DNA of 7,827 nucleotides from Candidatus Omnitrophota bacterium (GTDB lineage Bacteria; Omnitrophota; Gorgyraeia; Gygaellales; Profunditerraquicolaceae): positions 1 through 7,827 of the forward strand of contig JAHISH010000108.1 in NCBI GenBank assembly GCA_018818365.1. The letters run 5' to 3'. Positions 1 to 6,466 of the stretch are shown one piece after another. A program made the translations under genes and the position numbers. The notes under the pieces were generated by a model that ran no database searches, was not told where the DNA came from, and saw nothing but the letters and a program-made list of their open reading frames with translations. The stretch's first letter is position 1. Every line of letters starts with the position of its first letter.

Positions 1-1409
1 AAAACATCGGTAACAGGTATCTTAACCCTCGCGGCAGCATTAAGGCTATTCATTGAGTCATAATCATCCCAAAGGCTCATTGGTGCTGCAATTGAAGTCT
101 CTACAGAATATGACCCGGTATCCGTCTTAAAAGATGCCCCTCGCAAAAAGGTTAACCGATGAGGATAATCATCACTACTATCGCGCGCAATATAAGACAT
201 CCGACGTATCCACTTGCCTCCTTTTAATGAGATAGGCCTGTCCAGATCACTATGAAACATACGGCTTGGCTCATATTCATCAAGCCAGGGGCTTTCTTCC
301 CAATAGACATGGTTATTGGAAATCCGCAGTGGATCATCACTGGTCAATGCCTCGTATTGGTCGGAGAGAGGGAACACCTTTAAGAGGTAATCATCCTGTG
401 TATAATCAACCCATAATTTACGTACCGGGCGGTATTGCCGATTAATTTCAGTTTGTTGAATTGTGGCGAAGGGCTCGCCGCCTCCCGCCCAGGTAACGCC
501 GGATCTCAACGCAATCTTATTATCGTCAACCTTTATTTGTGGGATATTGACAATTTGACCTCTCCAGGTCCGATAGGTCTCATTTAACGTCCTCTTATCC
601 CCTGACCAATACTTTAAATTCACATCAACATGATCATCTCCATAATCATAAGGAACGGTAATTTCTGTCGACCCAATAAAGGTCCACGGATCAATATTAA
701 TCTCCATATAGGCATTAAAAGGACTGTCAAACTGCGTCTGCATTCCAAGGAGGAAACGGTCATAGATCTTTTTATCGTACGTATTGTGCCTCTCATCTCC
801 CCACAGATAACGCCAATTCTTCTCACGGGGAACTCCCACCTTATCGGCATTGGCATCTTTCCAGATAATGTCATCGGAAGTAAATCCCACTCCTACGCGA
901 TACTCTCCGCTTAAGAGTACTTTCTCGTTCTGACTAAGATTGACCGCCGCAGGTTTTGTATCGGTCTTAGGCTGAGAGACCGTCACCTCTTCTTTATTAT
1001 CCCCATATTGAGAAAGCACTTCATCCATAATCTCATCCCGAGCCAGTACTCTTTCAGGCCGCGGAATATCTTCTAACAATGGCGCGGGAGGAGATTCTGC
1101 TCTTGTAATCTTTGTAATTGGTTTGGGGGATGATTTACGGAGAATACTGAGTTGGCGATCCTGTTCGCGGGGGAGACTCTCCGCGACGATAAATCCGATA
1201 TACTCTTGGGCGACTTTATTCGCGGGATCCAAAAGCAAAGCCTTGTTGAATTCCGTCAGGGCTTCATCATATCTTCCTTGACGGTAAAAAACAAGGCCGA
1301 ACTCACAAAGGTACTCTGCTGCCGCGGGACCGGCAAAAGTTAGGCGCACTTCTCCGGAAATAGATACGAACGCGAAAAGCAAGAATAGAATTAACAATCT
1401 TCGTTTCAT
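1..1409 (-). CDS. Exported TPR protein with long C-terminal region, 3' end outside window
   Basis: 469 residues are visible and the frame is still open at the window edge. Residues 1-26 form a Sec signal peptide: basic MKRR, hydrophobic LLILFLLFAFVSI, possible cleavage after LTFA. Residues 31-64 match one TPR unit (L34, G38, F41, A50, F54, A57, P62 at consensus positions). Residues of about 75-160 are a Pro- and charge-rich linker. From about 165 on, the protein is rich in Tyr, Trp, Asp and alternating hydrophobic residues, which could be beta-rich or a barrel; this is inference. The start is fixed by an in-frame TAG two codons upstream and by a promoter immediately before it. There is no Shine-Dalgarno sequence. 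LepB from the neighbouring operon would be the natural enzyme to cleave its signal peptide. I do not recognise the family; a secreted or outer-membrane role is likely, the exact function unknown. Confidence 0.85.
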   Translation of the reverse strand, partial: MKRRLLILFLLFAFVSISGEVRLTFAGPAAAEYLCEFGLVFYRQGRYDEALTEFNKALLLDPANKVAQEYIGFIVAESLPREQDRQLSILRKSSPKPITKITRAESPPAPLLEDIPRPERVLARDEIMDEVLSQYGDNKEEVTVSQPKTDTKPAAVNLSQNEKVLLSGEYRVGVGFTSDDIIWKDANADKVGVPREKNWRYLWGDERHNTYDKKIYDRFLLGMQTQFDSPFNAYMEINIDPWTFIGSTEITVPYDYGDDHVDVNLKYWSGDKRTLNETYRTWRGQIVNIPQIKVDDNKIALRSGVTWAGGGEPFATIQQTEINRQYRPVRKLWVDYTQDDYLLKVFPLSDQYEALTSDDPLRISNNHVYWEESPWLDEYEPSRMFHSDLDRPISLKGGKWIRRMSYIARDSSDDYPHRLTFLRGASFKTDTGSYSVETSIAAPMSLWDDYDSMNSLNAAARVKIPVTDV

Positions 1410-1418
1410 ATACTAAAA

Positions 1419-1447
1419 ATAATATCAATAATTCCCTGAAAAGTCAA
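1419..1447 (-). promoter_or_regulatory. Sigma70-type promoter of the TPR protein gene, nearly leaderless
   Basis: The -35 box is TTGACT at 1447-1442 (5 of 6 consensus bases). A spacer of exactly 17 bp follows, then the -10 box TATTAT at 1424-1419 (5 of 6), preceded by an extended -10 TGA at 1427-1425. The expected transcription start, 7 to 8 bases after the -10 box, is 1412-1411, only 2 to 3 nt before the ATG at 1409. The mRNA should therefore be leaderless or nearly so, which fits the missing ribosome binding site. Confidence 0.7.
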
Positions 1448-1495
1448 TAGAAATTTGATGGGAAATAAAGCTTTTACTGATGGAATGCCATCGGC

Positions 1496-1822
1496 TTACG
1501 AAGAACACATGGCAAGCACAACCTTTAGAGAGTGAATATAGGTTATCTGATACTTCTTCTGATTCTTAACCACATACACATACCCTTTGATCTTACAAAA
1601 AAACTTTTCTCTCTGCAACTTGGTATCACGTTCTTTGATTACAAAAAGCTGCGGTCTCTCTTGCACTTCCGGTAAATCTTCTTCCACAATCTCTCTTATA
1701 AAATAAACAAAATGCCGACGGACAATACTACGGACCCCTTCTTTATCAAGGATCTCGGAACAAGAAATAATCTTGCGTCGTTTATCAATAGAGGTAAGAT
1801 TCTTAAATAAAAGGTCTTGCAT
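1496..1822 (-). CDS. Conserved-looking 108-residue protein of unknown function, under riboswitch control
   Basis: This is a small, soluble-looking, charged protein with no signal peptide or membrane segment. Visible features are a basic N-terminal stretch (DKRRK, 13-17), a segment rich in Arg and aromatic residues (VRSIVRRHFVYFIREI, 30-45), an acidic middle (47-55), then alternating Lys and aromatic/hydrophobic residues (FFCKIKGYVYVV, 74-85) that could form beta strands. Cysteines are at 21, 76 and 106, without a metal-site spacing. The start is supported by AGGTGA seven bases before the ATG. It is the first gene after the GEMM-like riboswitch and its terminator, so its expression probably follows cyclic-di-GMP. 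The next gene starts 86 bp after its stop and has its own promoter. I do not recognise the family. The leader and RBS make it a real gene rather than a chance ORF. Confidence 0.75.
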   Translation of the reverse strand: MQDLLFKNLTSIDKRRKIISCSEILDKEGVRSIVRRHFVYFIREIVEEDLPEVQERPQLFVIKERDTKLQREKFFCKIKGYVYVVKNQKKYQITYIHSLKVVLAMCSS

Positions 1823-1829
1823 ACGTCAT

Positions 1830-1835
1830 TCACCT
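1830..1835 (-). promoter_or_regulatory. Ribosome binding site of the 108-residue protein
   Basis: AGGTGA lies seven bases before the ATG at 1822, a good match to the anti-Shine-Dalgarno sequence. It fixes the start and lies only 10 nt after the T tract of the upstream terminator, as expected for a transcriptional rather than translational switch. An out-of-frame ATG at 1829 overlaps the region but is too close to the site to be used. Confidence 0.7.
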
Positions 1836-1845
1836 GATACTTTTC

Positions 1846-1902
1846 AAAAAAGCGCCGGGTTGCCTAGTAGAGTCGTGCTTTCTTTTCTTTCGGCAACCCG
1901 GC
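1846..1902 (-). terminator. Intrinsic terminator sharing one strand with the riboswitch aptamer
   Basis: The 5' arm GCCGGGTTGCC (1902-1892) pairs perfectly over 11 bp with GGCAACCCGGC (1864-1854). The 27-nt loop is long, and the stem is followed by GC and six T (1851-1846). The 5' arm is also the conserved 3' strand of the GEMM aptamer, so aptamer and terminator cannot form together. It stands before a start codon rather than after a gene, as a riboswitch expression platform does. The long loop is explained by the rest of the P1 3' strand (GAAAGAAAAG) lying inside it. Confidence 0.85.
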
Positions 1903-1993
1903 TATCCCCTTCTTATCTTCCGTAGCTGGCGGGGATCCTTTGAGCTTTGCGCACTTCGATTACTCGAAGCTTGCGTTTATCGAAAAAAGAAAA
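1880..1993 (-). promoter_or_regulatory. Class I cyclic-di-GMP (GEMM) riboswitch aptamer
   Basis: Reading the minus strand: a P1 5' strand TTTTTTCG (1988-1981) that can pair with CGAAAGAA (1892-1885, one G-U); conserved-type CGATAAAcGCAA (1982-1971); P2 hairpin CTTCGA/TCGAAG (1969-1964 with 1959-1954) closed by a GTAA tetraloop of the GNRA type; junction GCGCAAAGC (1952-1944); P3 helix ATCCCC/GGGGAT (1936-1931 with 1909-1904); and the hallmark 3' strand ATAGCCGGGTTGCCG (1905-1891). This matches the known GEMM order from memory. The base corresponding to G20, which distinguishes c-di-GMP from cGAMP sensors, is G (1974); the A47 and C92 equivalents (1947, 1893) are also kept. Oddities: the first G of the usual GGCAA is C here, and the P3 tip is not a recognisable 11-nt tetraloop receptor. 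Predicted ON switch for the 108-residue gene. Confidence 0.8.
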
Positions 1994-2001
1994 TAAACAC
2001 T

Positions 2002-2028
2002 TTTATAAACGCCTATAGAAGTTGACAA
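2002..2028 (-). promoter_or_regulatory. Candidate promoter placing the start at the riboswitch 5' end
   Basis: TTGTCA (2028-2023, 5 of 6) and TATAAA (2007-2002, 5 of 6) are separated by a short 15-bp spacer. The start would be near 1995, directly at the 5' end of the aptamer, where riboswitch transcripts often begin. The short spacer weakens the call; the promoter at 2078-2051 is the alternative. Confidence 0.4.
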
Positions 2029-2050
2029 AAAAATTACGCCTTGCACGTAG

Positions 2051-2078
2051 AGTATACCATCCGCGCATTGCGTTACAA
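2051..2078 (-). promoter_or_regulatory. Candidate extended -10 promoter upstream of the riboswitch
   Basis: The -10 box TATACT (2056-2051, 5 of 6) is preceded by the extended -10 TGG (2059-2057). A weak -35 TTGTAA (2078-2073, 4 of 6) lies 16 bp upstream. Transcription would start near 2044, giving about 50 nt before the aptamer. A 6-bp inverted repeat, GCCTTG (2081-2076) and CAAGGC (2043-2038), brackets it and might act as an operator. Confidence 0.45.
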
Positions 2079-2083
2079 GGCCT

Positions 2084-2109
2084 AAACCGTCTAAAAAGGA
2101 AAACGGTTT
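2084..2109 (-). repeat. 7-bp inverted repeat with T-rich loop
   Basis: AAACCGT (2109-2103) and ACGGTTT (2090-2084) form a perfect 7-bp stem around a 12-nt T-rich loop. No T tract follows, so it is not a standard minus-strand terminator. It lies between the operon terminator and the riboswitch promoters. Function unknown. Confidence 0.5.
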
Positions 2110-2146
2110 CTTCGAGCCTTCTGGAGCTCTATACTTCTCCGCACTG

Positions 2147-2170
2147 AAAACCGCGCTCTTAAAGGCGCGG
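2147..2170 (-). terminator. Probable intrinsic terminator of the aroF-plsY operon
   Basis: CCGCGC (2170-2165) pairs with GCGCGG (2156-2151) around an 8-nt loop, followed by four T (2150-2147). It lies 46 bp after the plsY stop. The stem is short but all G-C; the T tract is short, so some readthrough toward the riboswitch is possible. Confidence 0.55.
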
Positions 2171-2183
2171 ATGAGATGGCCGC

Positions 2184-2213
2184 TTTAAACATTCCACTTC
2201 AGGAACATTTAAA
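2184..2213 (-). repeat. Interrupted inverted repeat just after plsY
   Basis: TTTAAA (2213-2208) pairs with TTTAAA (2189-2184) and TTCC (2205-2202) with GGAA (2195-2192). A TG/TG mismatch separates the two stems and the loop is TGAAGT. It starts three bases after the plsY stop codon and may protect the 3' end of the mRNA or be part of a dispersed element. Confidence 0.45.
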
Positions 2214-2215
2214 CT

Positions 2216-2866
2216 TTAGCCCGAGGAGCTTAATTTCTTCTTAAAAGTAACCCTTGATTCTTTCCCCTGTAAGATCCGGTAGAAGTTACTGCGATGACGC
2301 ATGAGAATAAAAATACTCAAAAGAATACCCGTGCCTATGACCATTGGAGATTGGCCAAAGATAATGGCAAGAAGTGGAAAACTGGCTGCCGCTAAAATTG
2401 ACGATAACGAAACGATCCGGGATACAAGAAACACACTTATCCATATTGCCACGGCGACACCTACCACATACGCTAACCCTACAGTCTTAACGGCTAGCCC
2501 GATTAGCACCCCAAATGTCGTGGCAACACCTTTTCCCCCTTTAAAATTCAAGAAGATAGTCCAATTATGCCCGCATATGCCGCTTATTCCCAAAATCACA
2601 CCCAGCGTCTCCTCAGAGACCAGCGCGGTGGTTGAAAAAACCAAATTCACGATAAAGAAAACAGGTATAAAACCTTTTAACACATCTAATAGCAAGACCA
2701 AAATACCCGCTTTTTTCCCAAGGACCCGTAAGGCATTGGTTGCGCCAACGTTTCCGGAACCGAATTTGCGGATATCTATGCCTTTTAAAAGTCGGCCCAA
2801 AATATACGCGGTAGGAATGGAACCGATCAGATAACTGCTAAGTATGCCGAGGAGTATCTGCATCAT
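2216..2866 (-). CDS. plsY: Glycerol-3-phosphate acyltransferase PlsY
   Basis: PlsY is an integral membrane enzyme that transfers an acyl group from acyl-phosphate to glycerol-3-phosphate, making lysophosphatidic acid as the first acylation step of phospholipid synthesis. At 216 residues it has the usual length. Family motifs are in order: GSIPTAYI near 15-22, GSGNVGATN at 36-44 and GHNWTIFLNFKGGKG at 99-113; hydrophobic segments alternate with these loops. The start (two adjacent ATG codons) lies 29 nt inside the end of pgsA and has no Shine-Dalgarno sequence, so translation is probably coupled to pgsA. The N-terminus fits the family, which argues against a later start. It is the last gene of the operon and makes lysophosphatidate, upstream of the CDP-diacylglycerol that PgsA uses. 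Confidence 0.96.
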   Translation of the reverse strand: MMQILLGILSSYLIGSIPTAYILGRLLKGIDIRKFGSGNVGATNALRVLGKKAGILVLLLDVLKGFIPVFFIVNLVFSTTALVSEETLGVILGISGICGHNWTIFLNFKGGKGVATTFGVLIGLAVKTVGLAYVVGVAVAIWISVFLVSRIVSLSSILAAASFPLLAIIFGQSPMVIGTGILLSIFILMRHRSNFYRILQGKESRVTFKKKLSSSG

Positions 2867-3404
2867 AGAGGATTTTAAAACCCCGCATAATATAATCTAC
2901 CCCGGAGATGACGGTAAAGACCACCGCGATCCACCAGAGAAGAAAAGAAAATTTCCATTGTAAAAGGACCACGATCACCGAAAGCATCTGAAAGGTCGTG
3001 GTAAGTTTACCCCATCGGGTAGGCATTATATTAATCTTCTGCTTGACCATAAATAACACTACCGCCCCCAGAAGAATGATCGTATCTCGGCTGATTACAA
3101 TCAACATCACCGGCAAAGGAAAACGTATTCCAAGCGGAGAGACGTTCAAACACACATACGCGCTCATGAGAAGCAACTTATCCCCCAGAGGATCTAAGAT
3201 CATTCCTGCCTGTGACTGTTGTTTTGATTTACGCGCCACATAGCCGTCCACCGCGTCAGAGATCACTCCCAATACAAAGATGAACAATGCCAGATAGCGC
3301 AGATACACTCGCCCCTGCGGATCTTGAGAGTAATAGATAAAACACGCGATAAAAAAAGGAACAATTAAGATACGAAACGTCGAAACCTTATTGGCAAAAT
3401 TCAT
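2838..3404 (-). CDS. pgsA: CDP-diacylglycerol-glycerol-3-phosphate 3-phosphatidyltransferase
   Basis: This membrane enzyme of the CDP-alcohol phosphatidyltransferase family makes phosphatidylglycerol phosphate from CDP-diacylglycerol and glycerol-3-phosphate. The full signature D-x2-D-G-x2-A-R-x8-G-x3-D-x3-D is present: D50, D53, G54, A57, R58, G67, D71 and D75. The N-terminal NKVSTFRILIVPF resembles the NxxTxxR...P opening of PgsA proteins, and 188 residues is typical. Several hydrophobic segments flank the motif. The start has a good ribosome binding site, GAGGA four bases upstream, and lies 10 nt after the lepB stop. The alcohol substrate cannot be proved from the motif alone (phosphatidylserine synthase shares it), but length and N-terminus favour PgsA. 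Confidence 0.92.
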   Translation of the reverse strand: MNFANKVSTFRILIVPFFIACFIYYSQDPQGRVYLRYLALFIFVLGVISDAVDGYVARKSKQQSQAGMILDPLGDKLLLMSAYVCLNVSPLGIRFPLPVMLIVISRDTIILLGAVVLFMVKQKINIMPTRWGKLTTTFQMLSVIVVLLQWKFSFLLWWIAVVFTVISGVDYIMRGFKILYDADTPRHT

Positions 3405-3414
3405 TTCTTCCTCG

Positions 3415-3990
3415 CTATTTTATCAGACGCATACGAAATACCGGCCAATAGATCACCATCGCTTTGCCTAACACATTTCCATACGGCACAAATCCCCAAT
3501 AACGGCTGTCCTTCGAAGAAGCAGAATTATCACCTAACACAAAATAAGAATTTTCGGGAATAATGATCTTCTGATCCTGCAGTGCAAAATCACCCCGGTT
3601 GTAGTAGTAACGTCCACCCAAAAGGGGATCAGTGATCGGCTCATTGTTAATATATACATTGCCGTTTTTAATCTCAAGTGTTTCTCCCGGAAGGCCGACA
3701 AGTCGTTTGATAAAATCCTTCTTTTTGTCCTCGGGATATATAAAAACGATGACATCTCCTCGCTTTAGCTTGGCAAATGCGGGGAGCCGCCAATTGCTCC
3801 AAGGAACCTTTGCCCCGTAAATAAATTTATTCACCAGGATCAAATCTCCCTCCATCAATGTGGGACGCATTGACCCCGTCGGGATCTTAAAAGCCTGCAC
3901 GATAAAGGCGCGGATCACCATCGCCAGGATAAATGCAGTAAAAATCGACTCCGCCCATTCACGAATCACGCTTTTCTTTTGGGTGCTCAT
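3415..3990 (-). CDS. lepB: Signal peptidase I
   Basis: LepB cleaves Sec and Tat signal peptides on the outer face of the cytoplasmic membrane by a Ser/Lys dyad. One N-terminal membrane segment (about 15-34) is followed by the catalytic serine box TGSMRPTL with S40. The lysine box DFIKRLVGLPG carries K95, and the C-terminal box GDNSASSKDSR is at 153-163. At 191 residues it is a compact, complete form. The ATG overlaps the lepA stop as ATGA, and a strong GGAGG lies at 4005-4001 inside lepA, ten bases before the start. The lepA-lepB pairing is conserved in many bacteria. A likely substrate in this window is the signal-peptide TPR protein at 1-1409. Confidence 0.97.
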   Translation of the reverse strand: MSTQKKSVIREWAESIFTAFILAMVIRAFIVQAFKIPTGSMRPTLMEGDLILVNKFIYGAKVPWSNWRLPAFAKLKRGDVIVFIYPEDKKKDFIKRLVGLPGETLEIKNGNVYINNEPITDPLLGGRYYYNRGDFALQDQKIIIPENSYFVLGDNSASSKDSRYWGFVPYGNVLGKAMVIYWPVFRMRLIK

Positions 3991-5783
3991 AGTTTAAGAA
4001 CCTCCAAGAACGCCTCCTGAGGAATCTCCACCTTGCCGAATTGCTTTAATCGCTTTTTTCCTTTCTTCTGTCCTTCCCAGAGTTTACGCTTACGCGTAAT
4101 ATCGCCGCCGTAACACTTGGCAGTTACCTGTTTCCCCACCGACCTAATCTTCTCCGAAGCAATAATCTGGGTGCCTATCGCTGCCTGCACGGAAACTTCA
4201 AACAACTGACGCGGGATCAACTCTTTGAGTCGACTGACGAGTGCGTGTGCTTTATGTGAAACCTTATCTTTATGAATCAAAGAAGAAAACGCATCGCAGA
4301 TAGTTCCATTTAAGAGTATATCAAGCTTTACCAGGCGTGTGGGCTTATACCCTTGGAACTCATAATCAAGAGAACCATACCCTTTAGTAAGAGATTTCAT
4401 TCTATCATAAAAATCAACGATTAATTCCGAAAGAGGAATCTCAAAAACGATTTTGACCCGATCCTCACCTAAGTAGTCATTTGATTTAAAGGTCCCCCGG
4501 CGCGCCTTTGCCAATTCGCAGACCACCTCAATGGTATCAAGGGGGATAATCAACAGAAGGCTGGCATACGGTTCAAACGCTTCTTCAATATCTTGCGGCG
4601 CGGGTAGTTTCGCAGGGGTATCGATTTCGATAGTCCCGTCCTCTTTGGTTCTCACACGATACATAACATTAGGAACAGTCACAATAAGGTTAAGATCATA
4701 CTCCCGTTCTAAACGCTCCTGCACGATCTCCATATGCAGCAACCCTAAAAACCCGCAGCGAAATCCCGTACCAAAAGACTGGGAATTTTCAGGTTCAAAT
4801 ACAAACGACGCATCGGAAAGCTTCAGCTTATCCATCGCGTCGCGTAACCTCGGGAAATCGCCGGGATTGACCGGATAGATTCCGCAAAAGACCAAAGGCT
4901 TCAGTTGCCGATACCCGGGGAACGCCTCTGCACAAGGATTGGCGACATCAGTAATAGTATCCCCGATAATAATCTCCCGTGCATCGCGGATATTCGCGGT
5001 AAAATACCCCACCTCTCCACAGGAAAGTGAATCTGTCTTAGAGTACTTCAGATCTTTAAAAATCCCCAGCTCTTCAATTTTGTAGCTCTTGCCCAAATGC
5101 AACAATTTGATCTGTACGGAAGGATCCAGTATCCCGTCGACCATTCTTAAAAATACGAGGACCCCGCGATAGGCGTCAAAACGGGAATCAAAGACAAGCG
5201 CCTTAAGCGGATTTTCAATCTCCCCTTGGGGAACCGGGACACACGCAATGATCCGTTCGAGGATATCCTCAACTCCTATTCCCTCTTTCGCCGACGCCAA
5301 GATGATCTCCTCTTCTTTAAAACCTAACACAGAAATCACCTGACGCTGAACCCGCGGCAAATCGATCGCCGTAAGGTCAATCTTATTAATCACAGGAATT
5401 ACCGTTAGTCCAAGCTCTTTTGCAAGATAAAAATTCGCCACCGTCTGCGCCTCAATCCCTTGCCCTGCATCTATCACTAAAACCGCTCCTTCGCATGCCG
5501 CTAAGGATTTTGATACTTCGTAGGTAAAATCAACATGCCCGGGGGTATCAATTAAATTAAGGATATATTCTTCGCCGTCTCGGGCCTGGTAAGATAATCG
5601 CACCATAGACGCTTTTATAGTGATACCTCTCTCTTTCTCCAAATCCATATCGTCAAGCAACTGGGTAGCTTTATGACGTCTATCAACCGCACCGGTCAAC
5701 TCCAAGATTCTATCGGCCAAGGTTGACTTACCGTGGTCAATATGGGCAATAATACAAAAATTACGGATAGAACGCTTATTCAT
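3987..5783 (-). CDS. lepA: Elongation factor 4 (LepA), ribosome back-translocase GTPase
   Basis: LepA is a translational GTPase that acts on ribosomes, with roles in back-translocation and in initiation or ribosome assembly. It is 598 residues, the usual full length. GTPase motifs are clear: AHIDHGKST (13-21), RGITI (52-56), DTPGH (79-83), NKID (133-136) and a SAKEGIG G5 region. EF-G-like domains follow, then the LepA-specific C-terminal domain, including SVGKQVTAKCYGGDITRKRKL and the basic tail KKGKKRLKQFG. The start overlaps the cmk stop as ATGA and lacks a clear Shine-Dalgarno sequence, so it probably relies on coupling. Nothing is missing or truncated. Confidence 0.98.
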   Translation of the reverse strand: MNKRSIRNFCIIAHIDHGKSTLADRILELTGAVDRRHKATQLLDDMDLEKERGITIKASMVRLSYQARDGEEYILNLIDTPGHVDFTYEVSKSLAACEGAVLVIDAGQGIEAQTVANFYLAKELGLTVIPVINKIDLTAIDLPRVQRQVISVLGFKEEEIILASAKEGIGVEDILERIIACVPVPQGEIENPLKALVFDSRFDAYRGVLVFLRMVDGILDPSVQIKLLHLGKSYKIEELGIFKDLKYSKTDSLSCGEVGYFTANIRDAREIIIGDTITDVANPCAEAFPGYRQLKPLVFCGIYPVNPGDFPRLRDAMDKLKLSDASFVFEPENSQSFGTGFRCGFLGLLHMEIVQERLEREYDLNLIVTVPNVMYRVRTKEDGTIEIDTPAKLPAPQDIEEAFEPYASLLLIIPLDTIEVVCELAKARRGTFKSNDYLGEDRVKIVFEIPLSELIVDFYDRMKSLTKGYGSLDYEFQGYKPTRLVKLDILLNGTICDAFSSLIHKDKVSHKAHALVSRLKELIPRQLFEVSVQAAIGTQIIASEKIRSVGKQVTAKCYGGDITRKRKLWEGQKKGKKRLKQFGKVEIPQEAFLEVLKL

Positions 5784-6448
5784 AGTAAAGTGCCGTCTTG
5801 TATATGTAAAAGGACCTTCTCTACCACTGCTTCTATGCTCATCGAGGTCGTATCAATAGAGATAGCATCATCAGCTTTTTTTAAAGGCGCGACTTCCCGC
5901 GTCGAATCAATGGTATCTCTGTTTTTTAGGTCAGCGGCGACATCTTCAAAGGTCACGGGGGTACCTATCAATTGCAACTCTTTCAGCCGGCGATTAACCC
6001 TCTCTTTAAAATCCGCATCAAGGTAAAATTTCTTTTTGGCATCAGGAAACACCACCGTCCCGATATCACGGCCGTCTAATACCACATTGCCCTTCTTTCC
6101 TAACTGACGCTGCAATTCCACCATCACTTCCCTGACTTCCTTGATCCTGGCGATATCAGAGACATACTTGGTTACCTGCGGTTGACGGATCTCTATACTG
6201 ACATCTCTGCCATCAAGAAGAACACGCATGATCTCTTCGGGAGTATTCACCAGATTTATCGTACTGGTTTGTGCCAAGTCAATGATACCGTGCCTATCGT
6301 TAATCTTAAGCCCCTGCGCAAGGACTTTGACCGTCAGTGCGCGATACATAGCACCCGTATCTATGTAAAGAAAATCTAAGCACTTGGCCACCATTTTTGC
6401 GATAGTGCTTTTTCCTGCTCCTGCAGGGCCATCAATAGCAATAATCAT
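5780..6448 (-). CDS. cmk: Cytidylate kinase
   Basis: Cmk phosphorylates CMP and dCMP with ATP in the cytoplasm, feeding CTP and, in this operon, indirectly the CDP-diacylglycerol used by PgsA. The P-loop GPAGAGKS is at 7-14, the CMP-binding stretch YIDTGAMYR at 28-36, and the family motifs LDGRDIGTVVFPDA and RDTIDSTREVAPLKKADDA follow. The length of 222 residues is typical. The gene begins 18 nt after the tyrA stop with no recognisable Shine-Dalgarno sequence, and its stop overlaps the lepA start by four bases. In many bacteria cmk follows aroA in this kind of cluster; here it follows tyrA directly. Confidence 0.97.
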   Translation of the reverse strand: MIIAIDGPAGAGKSTIAKMVAKCLDFLYIDTGAMYRALTVKVLAQGLKINDRHGIIDLAQTSTINLVNTPEEIMRVLLDGRDVSIEIRQPQVTKYVSDIARIKEVREVMVELQRQLGKKGNVVLDGRDIGTVVFPDAKKKFYLDADFKERVNRRLKELQLIGTPVTFEDVAADLKNRDTIDSTREVAPLKKADDAISIDTTSMSIEAVVEKVLLHIQDGTLL

Positions 6449-6466
6449 AACGTAGGGAAATAAGTA

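Noticed and set aside
620..914. Short open frames on both strands inside the TPR protein gene
   Set aside because: They are out of frame with a continuous 469-codon reading that has signal peptide, TPR and consistent composition; no ribosome binding site supports them.
1479..1492. GATGG/CCATC hairpin after the 108-residue gene as a terminator
   Set aside because: The stem is only 5 bp and no T tract follows, so it is not a convincing intrinsic terminator.
1880..1993. cGAMP-sensing (GEMM-Ib) identity for the riboswitch
   Set aside because: The position equivalent to G20 appears to be G, as in c-di-GMP aptamers, rather than the A of cGAMP variants. The alignment is by eye, so this is a preference, not proof.
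2091..2192. 33-codon minus-strand frame starting MFKAAISS in the intergenic region
   Set aside because: It covers the operon terminator hairpin, has no properly spaced Shine-Dalgarno sequence and looks like structured non-coding DNA. It would be reconsidered only if conserved at protein level.
2301..2834. Plus-strand open frame of 177 codons
   Set aside because: It lies wholly antisense to plsY, whose motifs are unmistakable; its predicted protein is a Pro/Lys/Thr-rich composition artefact.
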